From Vibrio profundi (lineage in GTDB: Bacteria > Pseudomonadota > Gammaproteobacteria > Enterobacterales > Vibrionaceae), in the NCBI RefSeq assembly GCF_005281835.1, contig NZ_RZIS01000002.1, positions 682,001 through 746,000 on the forward strand: a stretch of DNA of 64,000 nt, given 5' to 3'. The notes beneath the pieces are model-generated. The model did not search any database. It saw only the letters and a program-made list of their open reading frames with translations, and was not told the origin of the DNA. The stretch's first letter is position 1, and every line of letters starts with the position of its first letter. A program made the translations under genes and the position numbers. Positions 45,219 to 54,434 of this stretch are shown one piece after another.

Positions 45219-46010
45219 ATGAAGAGTGATGAGCACGAAAAAAGTGCGGAGCTTGCGAGGCCGATTACGATAGAGCAAGGCACTGTGGTGAGGCCAAGCG
45301 GTGCGTATTCAAGGAGTGTGCATTTGTTTCTCGGCTTTCTAAACCAGAGCGGTTTGACGTGTGTGCCCGAGTTTTTAGGCTACGATGAAAACAATAAAGA
45401 GATATTAAGTTACGTTGAAGGCCAGACCTACAATTATCCGTTGAGTGGCGATATTGCTTCAGGCCAAGCGTTAGAATCTGCTGCGAAATTGCTGCGTTCG
45501 ATACACGATGAGTCAGTGGAGTTTGTTCAAAGCCATGATGTCGTCAATCTGGAATGGATGCTACCTGCTCAGTTGCCAATTGAAGTGATGTGCCACGGAG
45601 ATTTTACGCCGTACAATGTGGCGTTGCAGAAAGAGCAAGTGGTTGGGGTATTTGATTTTGATACCTGTCATCCAGGCTCAAGAGTGTGGGACGTCGCTTT
45701 TTCGGTATATTGCTGGGCACCTTTTAAAACTGATCCGGTTGATCGGTTAGGTAATTTAAAGCGGCAAATCGTGAGAGCTAAATTGTTCTGTGATGCATAC
45801 GGAGCTAATGCAACACAGCGACAGCAGTTGGTTACTGTGATGATTCAGCGTGTGCAATCGCTGGTGGACTTCATGTTTACTCAAGCTGAGGCTGGTAATC
45901 AGGTGTTTCGTAGCCATATTGAAGCGGGTCATCATATGGCTTATCAAAAAGATGTTGAGTATTTGGAGTGTAATCGCGAAAAGATCACTCAAGGCTTATT
46001 CGATAATTAG
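45219..46010 (+). CDS. Aminoglycoside-phosphotransferase-like kinase
   Basis: A 263-residue protein of the APH/choline-kinase fold. It has the catalytic loop CHGDFTPYNVAL and the DFG-like magnesium motif GVFDFDTCHPGSRVWD. The N-terminal ATP-binding lobe looks short. It could phosphorylate an amino-alcohol or sugar; antibiotic resistance cannot be inferred. The ATG at 45219 is preferred over a TTG three bases earlier because AAGG is well placed. The heptamer repeat is directly upstream. Confidence 0.75.
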   Translation: MKSDEHEKSAELARPITIEQGTVVRPSGAYSRSVHLFLGFLNQSGLTCVPEFLGYDENNKEILSYVEGQTYNYPLSGDIASGQALESAAKLLRSIHDESVEFVQSHDVVNLEWMLPAQLPIEVMCHGDFTPYNVALQKEQVVGVFDFDTCHPGSRVWDVAFSVYCWAPFKTDPVDRLGNLKRQIVRAKLFCDAYGANATQRQQLVTVMIQRVQSLVDFMFTQAEAGNQVFRSHIEAGHHMAYQKDVEYLECNREKITQGLFDN

Positions 46011-46018
46011 GATTACGT

Positions 46019-46642
46019 ATGGAACAATTCGAACTTCAGTTGCTGGCCTTCGTCGAAGAAAAAATGAAGACGGATGCTGCTCATGATATTAGCCATATAC
46101 TGCGTGTTGTGAAAACGGCCAAACAGTTATGCTTGGCTGAGGGGGCGATCCATGAAGTTGTGGTTCCCGCGGCCTATTTGCATGATTGCTTTACCTTCCC
46201 TAAAGATCACCCCGAAAGGCAGCAAAGCTCACTCTATGCTGCCGACATGGCGATAGAGTTTTTGAAATCGATAGATTATCCAGAACAGCATTTTTCTGCT
46301 ATTCACCATGCGATTGTTTCCCATAGCTTTAGTGCTAACGTTACTCCGGAAACCTTAGAAGCGAAAGTCGTTCAAGATGCTGATCGCCTTGATGCATTAG
46401 GTGCGGTAGGCGTGTCGCGTTGTGTGCAAGTTAGCACTGCACTAGGGCGAACGCTCTATTCAATTAATGACCCGTTTTGTACGGAACGGGAGCCTGATGA
46501 TAAGACGTTCACCATAGATCACTTCTACATAAAATTGCTCCATTTGGCGCAGACAATGAATACTTTATCGGCAACCAATGAAGCGACTAAACGTACTCGT
46601 TTTATGCAAGCATATTTAGAACAGCTGCAGTCAGAAATCTAA
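46019..46642 (+). CDS. HD-domain phosphohydrolase (YedJ family)
   Basis: A 207-residue metal-dependent hydrolase. The HD metal site is seen as HDISHILRVV (about residue 22), AAYLHDCF (about 55) and VQDADRLDALGA (about 120). Length and motifs match E. coli YedJ. The substrate is unknown. It starts nine bases after the kinase gene and likely shares its operon. Its stop is three bases from the convergent sugar dehydrogenase. Confidence 0.85.
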   Translation: MEQFELQLLAFVEEKMKTDAAHDISHILRVVKTAKQLCLAEGAIHEVVVPAAYLHDCFTFPKDHPERQQSSLYAADMAIEFLKSIDYPEQHFSAIHHAIVSHSFSANVTPETLEAKVVQDADRLDALGAVGVSRCVQVSTALGRTLYSINDPFCTEREPDDKTFTIDHFYIKLLHLAQTMNTLSATNEATKRTRFMQAYLEQLQSEI

Positions 46643-46645
46643 CGT

Positions 46646-47725
46646 TTACTGCGTCGGTTCAATTCGGTAGATATTGCCGTTGTCGGTACTGAAGTAGATT
46701 CTGTCATCTGGGCTGATGGTAATATCTCGAATCCGTTCATTGAGATCTTCAAACAATCGATCTACTTCTTTTAACTGCTGTTTGTTGGAAACCGACACCA
46801 CATTAATGTGCGTGAGCTTTAACGCGCCCGCGAGCAATTTTCCATCCAGTTTTGGGTAACTTTCCCCTCGATATAGAACCAAACTGCTTGGGGCAATAGA
46901 AGGGATATACACTAATGAAGGGCTATCTATACCTTCTTTCTCTTTAGCTTCTCCAACTGAAATTGGCCCCCAATATTCTTTGCCGTGAGAAGTAATAGGC
47001 CATCCATAATTTTTTCCTTTATGAATGAGGTTGATCTCGTCACCACCCCTTGGGCCGTGTTCAATCGCCCATAACAGCTTTGATTGAGAATCGTAAACGA
47101 TGCCTTGAGGGTTACGGTGTCCGTAGCTCCATATCGCGTTATCAACATCGTTTTCATTTGTGAATGGGTTGTCGCTTGGAATCGTGCCATCGAGATTGAG
47201 TCGCAAAATAGTGGCAGCTTGATTGTTAGTGTTTTGGCCGTTGTCTCTTTCACCTCGATCACCTAAGGACAAGAATAAGTGTCCGTTATCATCGAAGGTG
47301 ATACGGCTACCAAAATGTCGCCCAGTATCGGACTGTGCACTGGTGACTAACATATCTTGCCAATTAGTGAGTTGGTTGGTGTTCAAAGTCGCACTCGCTA
47401 AAGTTGTAGCGCTGCCTGAATCCGTTTCTTTACTGTAGGTGAAATACAGTTGTTTAGGGTTAATCGGAGACTGAGCGACATCGAGTAAGCCTCCTTGTCC
47501 GCCATCATCTAGATTTGGAACTTCAAACAAAGCGGTACGTTGTTTGGATTTTAGGTCGAGTTGTGAAATAAGGCCGTTTTTCTCGGTAATGACAAGCGTG
47601 TCTTTGTCGATGAATTGTAGCCCCCATGGTATGTACCAACCTTCAGAAACTCGAGTCAGTTGGTATTCAGCACTGGCGCATTGGAATGTGGCAAAAAATA
47701 GAACGAAAGCGCTTTTTAATTTCAT
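46646..47725 (-). CDS. PQQ-type soluble aldose sugar dehydrogenase
   Basis: A 359-residue periplasmic protein with a signal peptide (about 1-19, ending ASA) followed by a six-bladed beta-propeller of the glucose/sorbosone dehydrogenase family. Typical motifs are PWGLQFIDKDTLVITEKNG, GGQGGLLDVA, GSRITFDDNGHLFLSLGDRG and YGHRNPQGIVYD. Such enzymes (E. coli YliI/Asd) oxidise aldoses using PQQ. No PQQ synthesis genes are in view. Confidence 0.87.
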   Translation of the reverse strand: MKLKSAFVLFFATFQCASAEYQLTRVSEGWYIPWGLQFIDKDTLVITEKNGLISQLDLKSKQRTALFEVPNLDDGGQGGLLDVAQSPINPKQLYFTYSKETDSGSATTLASATLNTNQLTNWQDMLVTSAQSDTGRHFGSRITFDDNGHLFLSLGDRGERDNGQNTNNQAATILRLNLDGTIPSDNPFTNENDVDNAIWSYGHRNPQGIVYDSQSKLLWAIEHGPRGGDEINLIHKGKNYGWPITSHGKEYWGPISVGEAKEKEGIDSPSLVYIPSIAPSSLVLYRGESYPKLDGKLLAGALKLTHINVVSVSNKQQLKEVDRLFEDLNERIRDITISPDDRIYFSTDNGNIYRIEPTQ

Positions 47726-47972
47726 ACTAACTACCTTAATTCTTTAGGTTATTGGATTAATAAATGGTGATTTGAGGGCTTGTATTGCTTTTTGGTATTC
47801 AGTTCAGTGTAAGTATAAATAGGAATATACACAGAAAATTGTGATAGACCTCGCTTCGTGTTCATTTACATTAGTCCATATGCAACTAATATTTTTACTA
47901 ACTAAGTGATGGTAACTTCACTATAAGAATAGTAGTCAGGGGAACCTGATGCATAGGCTAGGGAGAGGCGGA

Positions 47973-48542
47973 ATGAGCGCAGAGCGAACTGTGAGTCAAT
48001 GGAATGATGATAGTAAACAAGCCACATTAGAACTTGAAGCTTACCAAGGTACCGGATGTATTCAAACGAAAGGCAGTATCGAGCGTCATGAAGCAATCTT
48101 TAGACGTATTGAATCTGACAAAAAACAGTCCTCAAAGGCTAAACCCTTAGTCTTTAATTTTTCCCTTGCGATTATTATTTGGTTTTACACAGTATTAGGC
48201 GCCAGTATTTGGCTTGTTCAATATCCGGCTATTATGTTGCTATTTTATGTGCTTGCGAGCGCGGTGACGTATTCAGTGTATGCCTTTGATAAAGAAGCGG
48301 TAAGGCACCAAACTCTCGGTGTGAATAGCGGTATTCTTCATTTGTTATCTCTAGCAGGTGGCTGGCCTGGCGCTTTATTTGCTCAGTGCGTTTTTAATCA
48401 CAGGTATCAGGATAAATGGTTTGCGAGTGTATTTTGGTTAACCGTCGTTTTTAATTTCTTAGCTTTTGTTTGGACGTTTACTGATGTAGGGAATGGTTAT
48501 TTGATGTCTGCGGTGCAGTATTTAAAAATGTTACTGAGATAA
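47973..48542 (+). CDS. DUF1294 membrane protein
   Basis: A 189-residue protein. An ~60-residue polar N-terminal part (TGCIQTKGSIERHEAIF) precedes three or four membrane helices of the DUF1294 domain, with SVYAFDKEAVRHQ and GGWPGALFAQCVFNHRYQDK. Function is unknown. I chose the ATG at 47973 because AGAGGCGGA precedes it; the frame continues eight codons upstream. The stop codon lies in the first unit of a heptamer repeat. Confidence 0.82.
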   Translation: MSAERTVSQWNDDSKQATLELEAYQGTGCIQTKGSIERHEAIFRRIESDKKQSSKAKPLVFNFSLAIIIWFYTVLGASIWLVQYPAIMLLFYVLASAVTYSVYAFDKEAVRHQTLGVNSGILHLLSLAGGWPGALFAQCVFNHRYQDKWFASVFWLTVVFNFLAFVWTFTDVGNGYLMSAVQYLKMLLR

Positions 48543-48598
48543 GAGATAAGAGATAAGAGATAAGAGATAAGAGATAAGAGATAAGAGATAAGAGATAA
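48536..48598 (+). repeat. Heptamer tandem repeat GAGATAA, nine copies
   Basis: Nine perfect tandem copies of GAGATAA span the stop codon of the DUF1294 gene, whose TAA is part of the first copy. Copy-number change would not alter the protein. It lies between that stop and the terminator of the convergent gene. Confidence 0.95.
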
Positions 48599-48601
48599 GA
48601 A

Positions 48602-48632
48602 AAGCCCCGCTTAGTGTTGCTATGCGGGGCTT
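48602..48632 (-). terminator. Terminator of the Fe-dependent alcohol dehydrogenase gene
   Basis: A 9-bp GC-rich stem (AAGCCCCGC / GCGGGGCTT) whose T-tract lies on the minus strand side. Confidence 0.8.
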
Positions 48633-48681
48633 GTAGGCTAGAGTTGAGCTATACGGTACGAGGATGAATGGTGTTTTCGAC

Positions 48682-49830
48682 TTACATTGCCGCTTCAAAG
48701 ATCGCTGAAATCTCTTCATGGGTTGCTTGTTTTGGGTTGGTAAAGCCGCAAGCATCTTTCAGTGCGTTGTCAGCCAAAATACTGATGTCTTCAGATTTCG
48801 CGCCTAAATCTTTAAGCCCTGCAGGGATTCCAACCGCTTGTGAAAGCTCAACGATAGCGGTTAATGCTGCTTCCGCGCCTTGTTCCGCGCTCATATTTTC
48901 AACGTCCACTCCCATTGCTTTTGCGACATCGCGAAGACGTTCAGGACATACTTGCGCGTTGTAACGTTGAACGTGTGGTAGTAATACTGCATTACAAACA
49001 CCGTGTGGCAGATCATAGAAACCGCCTAGCTGGTGGGCCATTGCATGAACATAGCCTAGAGAAGCGTTGTTAAATGCCATTCCGGCCATGAATTGCGCAT
49101 AAGCCATTTGCTCACGAGCTTCGATGTCATCACCGTTACTTACTGCCGTGCGTAAGTGTGCTTGGATCAGTTCAATCGCTTTAATGGCGACTGCGTCTGT
49201 AATTGGGGTTGCTGCGATAGACACATAAGCTTCAACGGCATGAGTCAGTGCATCCATACCTGTTGCTGCGGTGAGTGATGCTGGCTTCGCGAGCATTAAC
49301 TCAGGATCATTGACTGAAATTAATGGTGTTGTGTGTTTGTCGACAATCGCCATTTTAATGTGGCGTTCTTCATCTGTGATGATACAGAAGCGCGTCATTT
49401 CTGAAGCGGTACCAGCGGTAGTGTTGATTGCGATAAGTGGCATCATTGGTTTTGCTGATTGGTCAACGCCTTCATAATCAGCAATCTTTCCGCCGTTAGC
49501 CGCAACCAAAGCAATGCCTTTTGCACAGTCGTGAGGCGAGCCGCCACCTAGTGAAACAACAAAATCACAGTCATTTTCTTGAAGTAGAGCTAAGCCATCG
49601 TTCACATTACTGATGGTTGGGTTTGGTTGAGTTCCATCAAAGACGACAGTATCGACGCTGCGGTCTGCTAGCAGGTATTGAACTTGTTTTACGACGCCAA
49701 TTTGGTTCAGTACCTTGTCTGTAACAATAAGACCTTTCTTAAAGCCTTGAGAATGAATGCTATCTGCCGCATCCGTTAAACAGCCCGCACCCATTAGGTT
49801 AATCGTAGGGATAAAAAATGCACTCGCCAT
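48682..49830 (-). CDS. Iron-containing alcohol dehydrogenase
   Basis: A 382-residue group-III (Fe-ADH) enzyme, the family of E. coli YiaY and FucO. The NAD-binding loop [17 protein letters not shown] is visible. Iron ligands are the Asp in [12 protein letters not shown], the His of that motif, and the two His in [18 protein letters not shown]. It interconverts short alcohols and aldehydes, likely during low-oxygen growth. An FNR-like box upstream fits that. The exact substrate is unknown. Confidence 0.88.
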   Translation of the reverse strand: MASAFFIPTINLMGAGCLTDAADSIHSQGFKKGLIVTDKVLNQIGVVKQVQYLLADRSVDTVVFDGTQPNPTISNVNDGLALLQENDCDFVVSLGGGSPHDCAKGIALVAANGGKIADYEGVDQSAKPMMPLIAINTTAGTASEMTRFCIITDEERHIKMAIVDKHTTPLISVNDPELMLAKPASLTAATGMDALTHAVEAYVSIAATPITDAVAIKAIELIQAHLRTAVSNGDDIEAREQMAYAQFMAGMAFNNASLGYVHAMAHQLGGFYDLPHGVCNAVLLPHVQRYNAQVCPERLRDVAKAMGVDVENMSAEQGAEAALTAIVELSQAVGIPAGLKDLGAKSEDISILADNALKDACGFTNPKQATHEEISAIFEAAM

Positions 49831-50096
49831 TGGAATACTCCGTTAAATTTATCATTTGAATTGCGTTTATCATCGCTACGGTGCGGGATGTTGATATTGA
49901 TCTAAAACAAGAATATTTCCGAGAGTACTACTTTTGGGTTATCTGTGTGACGTCCAACAAAAGGCAATCGATTAGCTTAGATTACTAACAGAAATGACAC
50001 TAAATGAATTCGATAACTCGATGCTTTACGGTGGAATGATTTGAGTCGTGATTGCTACAATAACACGTATGTAAGAGTGAATCCGAAGCTGAAAAA
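49831..50096. other. Promoter region of the alcohol dehydrogenase gene
   Basis: About 270 bases with no gene. The FNR-like site at 49891 is the only feature I can point to. No second transcript start is evident. Confidence 0.4.
49891..49904. promoter_or_regulatory. FNR-like half-site pair upstream of the Fe-ADH gene
   Basis: TTGATATTGATCTA matches the FNR consensus TTGAT-N4-ATCAA at nine of ten core positions. It lies 61-74 bases before the minus-strand ADH start, a position suited to anaerobic activation. Confidence 0.4.
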
Positions 50097-50139
50097 GAGT
50101 TTAGTGCTATTCGTTGAGTAGATTTACAGCACTAAACTC
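50097..50139 (-). terminator. Terminator of the small acidic protein gene
   Basis: A perfect 12-bp stem (GAGTTTAGTGCT / AGCACTAAACTC) with five T on the minus-strand 3' side. It lies nine bases past the stop of the 51-residue gene. Confidence 0.85.
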
Positions 50140-50147
50140 AGCCAAAT

Positions 50148-50303
50148 TTACGCTTCGTTGTTTACGTCAATTTGATGTTGTTCTTTCGATGATTCTGACT
50201 CTGATATTTGTTGTTCTTCAATGCTTTCAAGCTCTTCCTCTTTGTCATAATTTTTGACTAAGAATGGAGTGAGCATGACAGAAGAGGGGAGAAAATGTTT
50301 CAT
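50148..50303 (-). CDS. Small acidic protein of unknown function (51 residues)
   Basis: The minus strand encodes 51 residues: a hydrophobic start MKHFLPSSVMLTPFLV, then a Glu/Gln/Ser-rich acidic tail (KEEELESIEEQQ onward). A GGAGG ribosome site lies eight bases before the ATG. A perfect 12-bp terminator follows the stop. Such complete gene signals support a real, transcribed gene. The product may be a small membrane-associated or secreted peptide; no family is recognised. Confidence 0.65.
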   Translation of the reverse strand: MKHFLPSSVMLTPFLVKNYDKEEELESIEEQQISESESSKEQHQIDVNNEA

Positions 50304-50430
50304 CGGTATAGCCTCCATATGTTATTTCCCCCATCATATGCACACAGAAACGAGCAAAAGATGTGCTCGATCATAACGAGTGTCGAGTGCTGGCTTAACC
50401 CATATTTTAAGTTCGGATTTGTCTAGGCGA

Positions 50431-51354
50431 TCACTTTTCGTTTTGGTAAACCTTATCCCAATACGGCACATCACTACCTAACTTTTCTTTCATGTAATCA
50501 ATGAATACCCGGACTTTTAACGGAAGGTATTTTCTTTCCGGGAACACGGCGTAAATCGAATGCTCTGGCAATGGGTAACTTTCTAGTAAAGGCTTTAGCT
50601 TTTGCGCGGCGATGTCCTTACCGACTAAAAATGTCGGCAACTGTGCAATGCCCAAACCAGATAGCAGGGCTTGCCTGAGAGCTTCACTATTGTTGACCAC
50701 TAAATTACCTTTCGGCAGCACTTTGATGGTGTTATTAGAACTACAAAACGACCATTCGGTCCCACCTTTAAAGTAGGCATACTGAAGGCAATTATGGTTG
50801 ACTAAGTCCGAAGGCCTGATTGGTTCGCCGTGTCTATCTAAGTAATCTTGAGAGGCACATAACACGCTATAACAAGGTGCAATACGTTTAGCGACTAAAT
50901 TAGAATCGGGTAGGTGACCTATGCGGATTGCCATGTCAAACCCACCGTCAATCAAGTCAACCATTTGATCTTCAAGCGATAGATTTATTTCAACTAACGG
51001 ATAAGTCTCCAAGAACTCTGCGATAAATGGTGCGATGTGAAGTACACCAAATGACATGGGCGCTGTGATTCGCAACTTGCCTTGTGGGGAACCTTGCAAT
51101 TCGCTGACTGCATCAATCCCTTCTTTCGCTAAACTATTGGCTTGGGACGCGTATTCATAAAAACGCTGACCGGCTTCGGTTAAGTTGATCCGACGAGTGG
51201 TTCGATTCAGTAACCGTGTACCGAGTTGCGCTTCAAGGTGATTAATGCGTTTGCTGACCGCTGATTTGGTCAGATTGAGTTTACTTGCGGCTTGAGAGAA
51301 GCTGCCACACTCCACTACGGCGACAAAAATCGGAATACAAGAGAAGTGATTCAT
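50431..51354 (-). CDS. LysR-type transcriptional regulator
   Basis: A 307-residue regulator with an N-terminal winged helix (VVECGSFSQAASKLNLTKSAVSK) and an effector domain. The LLNRTTRRINLTEAG segment places it in the DNA-binding subgroup that commonly controls neighbouring metabolic or oxidative-stress genes. It is divergent from yjjG, 106 bases away. The target and effector are unknown. Confidence 0.83.
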   Translation of the reverse strand: MNHFSCIPIFVAVVECGSFSQAASKLNLTKSAVSKRINHLEAQLGTRLLNRTTRRINLTEAGQRFYEYASQANSLAKEGIDAVSELQGSPQGKLRITAPMSFGVLHIAPFIAEFLETYPLVEINLSLEDQMVDLIDGGFDMAIRIGHLPDSNLVAKRIAPCYSVLCASQDYLDRHGEPIRPSDLVNHNCLQYAYFKGGTEWSFCSSNNTIKVLPKGNLVVNNSEALRQALLSGLGIAQLPTFLVGKDIAAQKLKPLLESYPLPEHSIYAVFPERKYLPLKVRVFIDYMKEKLGSDVPYWDKVYQNEK

Positions 51355-51460
51355 GATGATCCTTTTGTTGAGGCTTTTTCAACAATCAGTTTCTTTTTGA
51401 AGGTATTATCATTCATTTTAAAACAAATTAAACTTACCCCCAATTAAATAAGGAACAAAG

Positions 51461-52135
51461 ATGAAGTACGATTGGATTTTTTTTGATGCTGATGAAACCC
51501 TGTTTCACTTTGATGCTTTTAAAGGCATGCAGCTAATGTTCTCTCGATTTGGGGTAGAGTTTACTAAACAAGACTACGCGGTTTATCAAGAGACAAACTT
51601 GCCTTTGTGGGTGGATTACCAAAACGGAGTGATAGATGCGCAGCAGCTAAAACACACCCGATTTGAGCGTTGGGCTGAGAAACTCAACACCACGACCGCA
51701 GAGCTTAACAGTGCGTTCCTAAATGCTATGGCTGACATTTGTACTTTGTTGCCTGGTGCAAGGGAGCTAATGGAAGCGCTGCACGGAAAAGTGAATATGG
51801 GTATCATCACAAACGGTTTCACTGAGCTACAAGCGATTCGTTTGGAAAGAACGGGCATGACTGAATATTTCAAACATGTAGTGATTTCTGAGGAAGTTGG
51901 GATAGCGAAGCCAGACGCTGGCATATTTGAACATGCCCACCAAGTCAGTGGTATGCCAGACAAACAAAGAATGCTGATGGTTGGAGACAACCCTCATTCA
52001 GATATTTTGGGTGGCCTGAATTTTGGTATTGAAACCTGCTGGCTTAATAGCTCTGATGAGAGCACGCCAGAAGGCGTATCCCCGCATTACCAAGTGAGCT
52101 CGTTAAAGGAATTACAAGCTCTATTGCTTGGCTAG
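51461..52135 (+). CDS. yjjG: Pyrimidine 5'-nucleotidase, HAD family
   Basis: A 224-residue HAD-superfamily nucleotidase. Motif I is IFFDADETLF, motif II is IITNGF, the Lys is in VGIAKPDAG, and motif IV is LMVGDNPHSDILGG. Length and motifs match E. coli YjjG, which dephosphorylates UMP, dUMP, dTMP and damaged pyrimidine nucleotides, limiting misincorporation. It is monocistronic. Confidence 0.9.
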   Translation: MKYDWIFFDADETLFHFDAFKGMQLMFSRFGVEFTKQDYAVYQETNLPLWVDYQNGVIDAQQLKHTRFERWAEKLNTTTAELNSAFLNAMADICTLLPGARELMEALHGKVNMGIITNGFTELQAIRLERTGMTEYFKHVVISEEVGIAKPDAGIFEHAHQVSGMPDKQRMLMVGDNPHSDILGGLNFGIETCWLNSSDESTPEGVSPHYQVSSLKELQALLLG

Positions 52136-52147
52136 TGCGCAATAATG

Positions 52148-54286
52148 CTACTCGATAGAATATTCAATATTGGCGTGCTCAATGAGTGCGCCATTTCTTC
52201 CTTTGGCTTTCACTCTGTATAAGGCTTCATCGGCCTTTTGAATCATCTCTTCGTTGGCTAATGCATTAATATCATTCTGTTCGAACATAGCAACGCCTAT
52301 CGATAAGGTAATGTGCTCACCACAATCCGATGCTTGATGACGAATGGCTAGTCCTTGAACTTGGTGCAGTAGTTCTTCAATTCGACTTTGCAGCTCTTGA
52401 GGAGCAAAGCATTCGCACAGAATAAGGAACTCGTCCCCTCCAAATCTAAATACTTTGCTTAGCGGAGTAGAAAAATTGCGTTGAAGTAATCTGGCCAAGG
52501 TCACCAGTACTTCATCTCCTTTGATATGACCGTAGTAATCGTTGAATTGTTTGTAGTAGTCGATGTCGATCAACATTACTGCGCGCTTGGAGCAATGAGA
52601 CTTCGATGAGCGCCACGTATCTAAAGATGAAGTGAGGGATAGCCTGTTGTATAGCCCACTAAGCGGATCTATATGAACCAGTTTCTTAAGTTCTTTTTTC
52701 TGCAGTTCTAGCTGCTTTTTCTGCTGCTTGTTTTGAATATCGATCGCGATGTACGAACACAGATGTTTGACTAACGAAAAATGATAATCTTGATAAGCAT
52801 GTTGTAAGTGTGTTTGTGCGGTAAGAATACCGAGCACTTTGCCTTCAAGAATCAGAGGGATCATGATGATCGATGGGTAGTCATCGTTGGTGACACCAAC
52901 AAAAGCCTGATGAGTGGGAGGCTGTTCAAGCAATTGGTTTAATACAGCTGAAGAAAACTGGCCATGTATGAAGGCTTGTTTGTTTTGAATGCAATATGTG
53001 CTTAGCGTTGCCTCTTCACTGCATTGAATGGTGAAGGGTTCAAGTAACTCGCCGAGGTCGACGAAGTACTTGTATTCCAATTGGTCGCTCTTTTCGTCAT
53101 ATAAGCCGATGGCTAAACATTCGACAGGCATGACTTTATTTAGATCTTTGTATAATCGGAACACCATGTCTGTGACGCTTGAATGCGTGCTTAGGTATTC
53201 GCCAAATGAAGAGATCAGGTCAAGGTTCTCGGCGAGTGATTGCGCGTTTTCAAGCTCTGGTCTTTCCGAGTGGAGTCGATACAGCTGAGATATCGCTTCG
53301 TAGTTACTGTCTGAGTGGCGTTTCAATGCTTGAGATTGCAAATGGAAGGCACGTTTGACCATCTCTACTTGAGCACTTGATTCGTCTGCTTTGTCGCTAA
53401 CCTTCATTAACAGATCGGCGAAAAATTGCAGTGATTTTGCGCTGCCAAATTCATTAGTTAGCTCAATGGCTTGGCTTAGATAAGGCTCAAGCAGGCTTTG
53501 GCGATCATGCGTGATCGCGCAGGCACAGTATTCTTTCAACGTATCGATAAGAAAGAAGTTATCGTTGAGCTTTTCACATGCTCTGATTGACCCTTTAAAT
53601 GCTTCTAAGGCATCATTGATGCGCCCTAAAATCTCAAGGTGCGAGCCATAAGCACTGTAAAAGTAGTGTTCACCAATGGTGTTTGGGTAGGCGTTCAGTG
53701 CGGCCCGATAGTGCCTGAATTGTGCTTCTGCTTTTTCGACGTTACCAAGTTTGGAGTTGATGTAAGCAAGGTTACTCAAAACTGGAAAAGAGGAAATAAG
53801 CGCCTCGTCATTGTGTTTTGAATACGCCAGTTCACAGTAGTAATGTGCCTTGGAATAATCACCCGTTTCGAGAAAGATATAACCCAAATTATTATGAATT
53901 CTTGAAGAAAGTGCTTCGTTATTGATGGTTCTACATTCACTCGCTTTAGTTAAGGCCACGATCGATTCGGCGTAGTTTCCTAGCCTTAAAAACGCAATCC
54001 CAATGCCAAATTCAATACAGTATTTAAGCCCTGCGATATGCTGAGCCTCTTGGCACTTCGTCAAGCCATCGGAAAACTGCATTAATGCTTCTTTGATCTT
54101 TCCGAGTTTAAGCGCCCGGAAACCACAGCAGAAATACTTGACCGCAACTGGGGTAATTTGATCCAGTTGATGCGCTCTTGCTTCGAGTTGACGCTGAATG
54201 GTATGAACTTCCTGTTCGCTTGCGGCTTCAATAATGTCGTTGAGTCTTTGACTTAGATAATGATTAAAGTTCTGAACAGGTTTCAT
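52148..54286 (-). CDS. TPR-GAF-GGDEF diguanylate cyclase
   Basis: A 712-residue cytoplasmic protein. TPR helices cover about residues 20-360 (NNLGYIFLETGDYSKAHYYC, AYINSKLGNVEKAE), a GAF-like domain about 370-540, and a GGDEF domain about 550-705 (DPLSGLYNRL, DIDYYKQFNDYYGH, active site FRFGGDEFLIL). It should synthesise c-di-GMP. No inhibitory RxxD site is obvious. The ATG at 54286 is used because upstream frame residues look non-native; an alternative TTG would add 24 residues. Confidence 0.85.
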   Translation of the reverse strand: MKPVQNFNHYLSQRLNDIIEAASEQEVHTIQRQLEARAHQLDQITPVAVKYFCCGFRALKLGKIKEALMQFSDGLTKCQEAQHIAGLKYCIEFGIGIAFLRLGNYAESIVALTKASECRTINNEALSSRIHNNLGYIFLETGDYSKAHYYCELAYSKHNDEALISSFPVLSNLAYINSKLGNVEKAEAQFRHYRAALNAYPNTIGEHYFYSAYGSHLEILGRINDALEAFKGSIRACEKLNDNFFLIDTLKEYCACAITHDRQSLLEPYLSQAIELTNEFGSAKSLQFFADLLMKVSDKADESSAQVEMVKRAFHLQSQALKRHSDSNYEAISQLYRLHSERPELENAQSLAENLDLISSFGEYLSTHSSVTDMVFRLYKDLNKVMPVECLAIGLYDEKSDQLEYKYFVDLGELLEPFTIQCSEEATLSTYCIQNKQAFIHGQFSSAVLNQLLEQPPTHQAFVGVTNDDYPSIIMIPLILEGKVLGILTAQTHLQHAYQDYHFSLVKHLCSYIAIDIQNKQQKKQLELQKKELKKLVHIDPLSGLYNRLSLTSSLDTWRSSKSHCSKRAVMLIDIDYYKQFNDYYGHIKGDEVLVTLARLLQRNFSTPLSKVFRFGGDEFLILCECFAPQELQSRIEELLHQVQGLAIRHQASDCGEHITLSIGVAMFEQNDINALANEEMIQKADEALYRVKAKGRNGALIEHANIEYSIE

Positions 54287-54434
54287 AGAGTGGCTGCCAA
54301 GGGATTGATGATTATATTGTACGAAGTATTGTTTAATGTTGAAAGTAAAAACTGCCAATTATTGAGTGAGCGAGTATGATGTCCGACGTTAGATAAGCAC
54401 TTTGTTTTACTGCTCAGATAGTTAAGGATTTATC

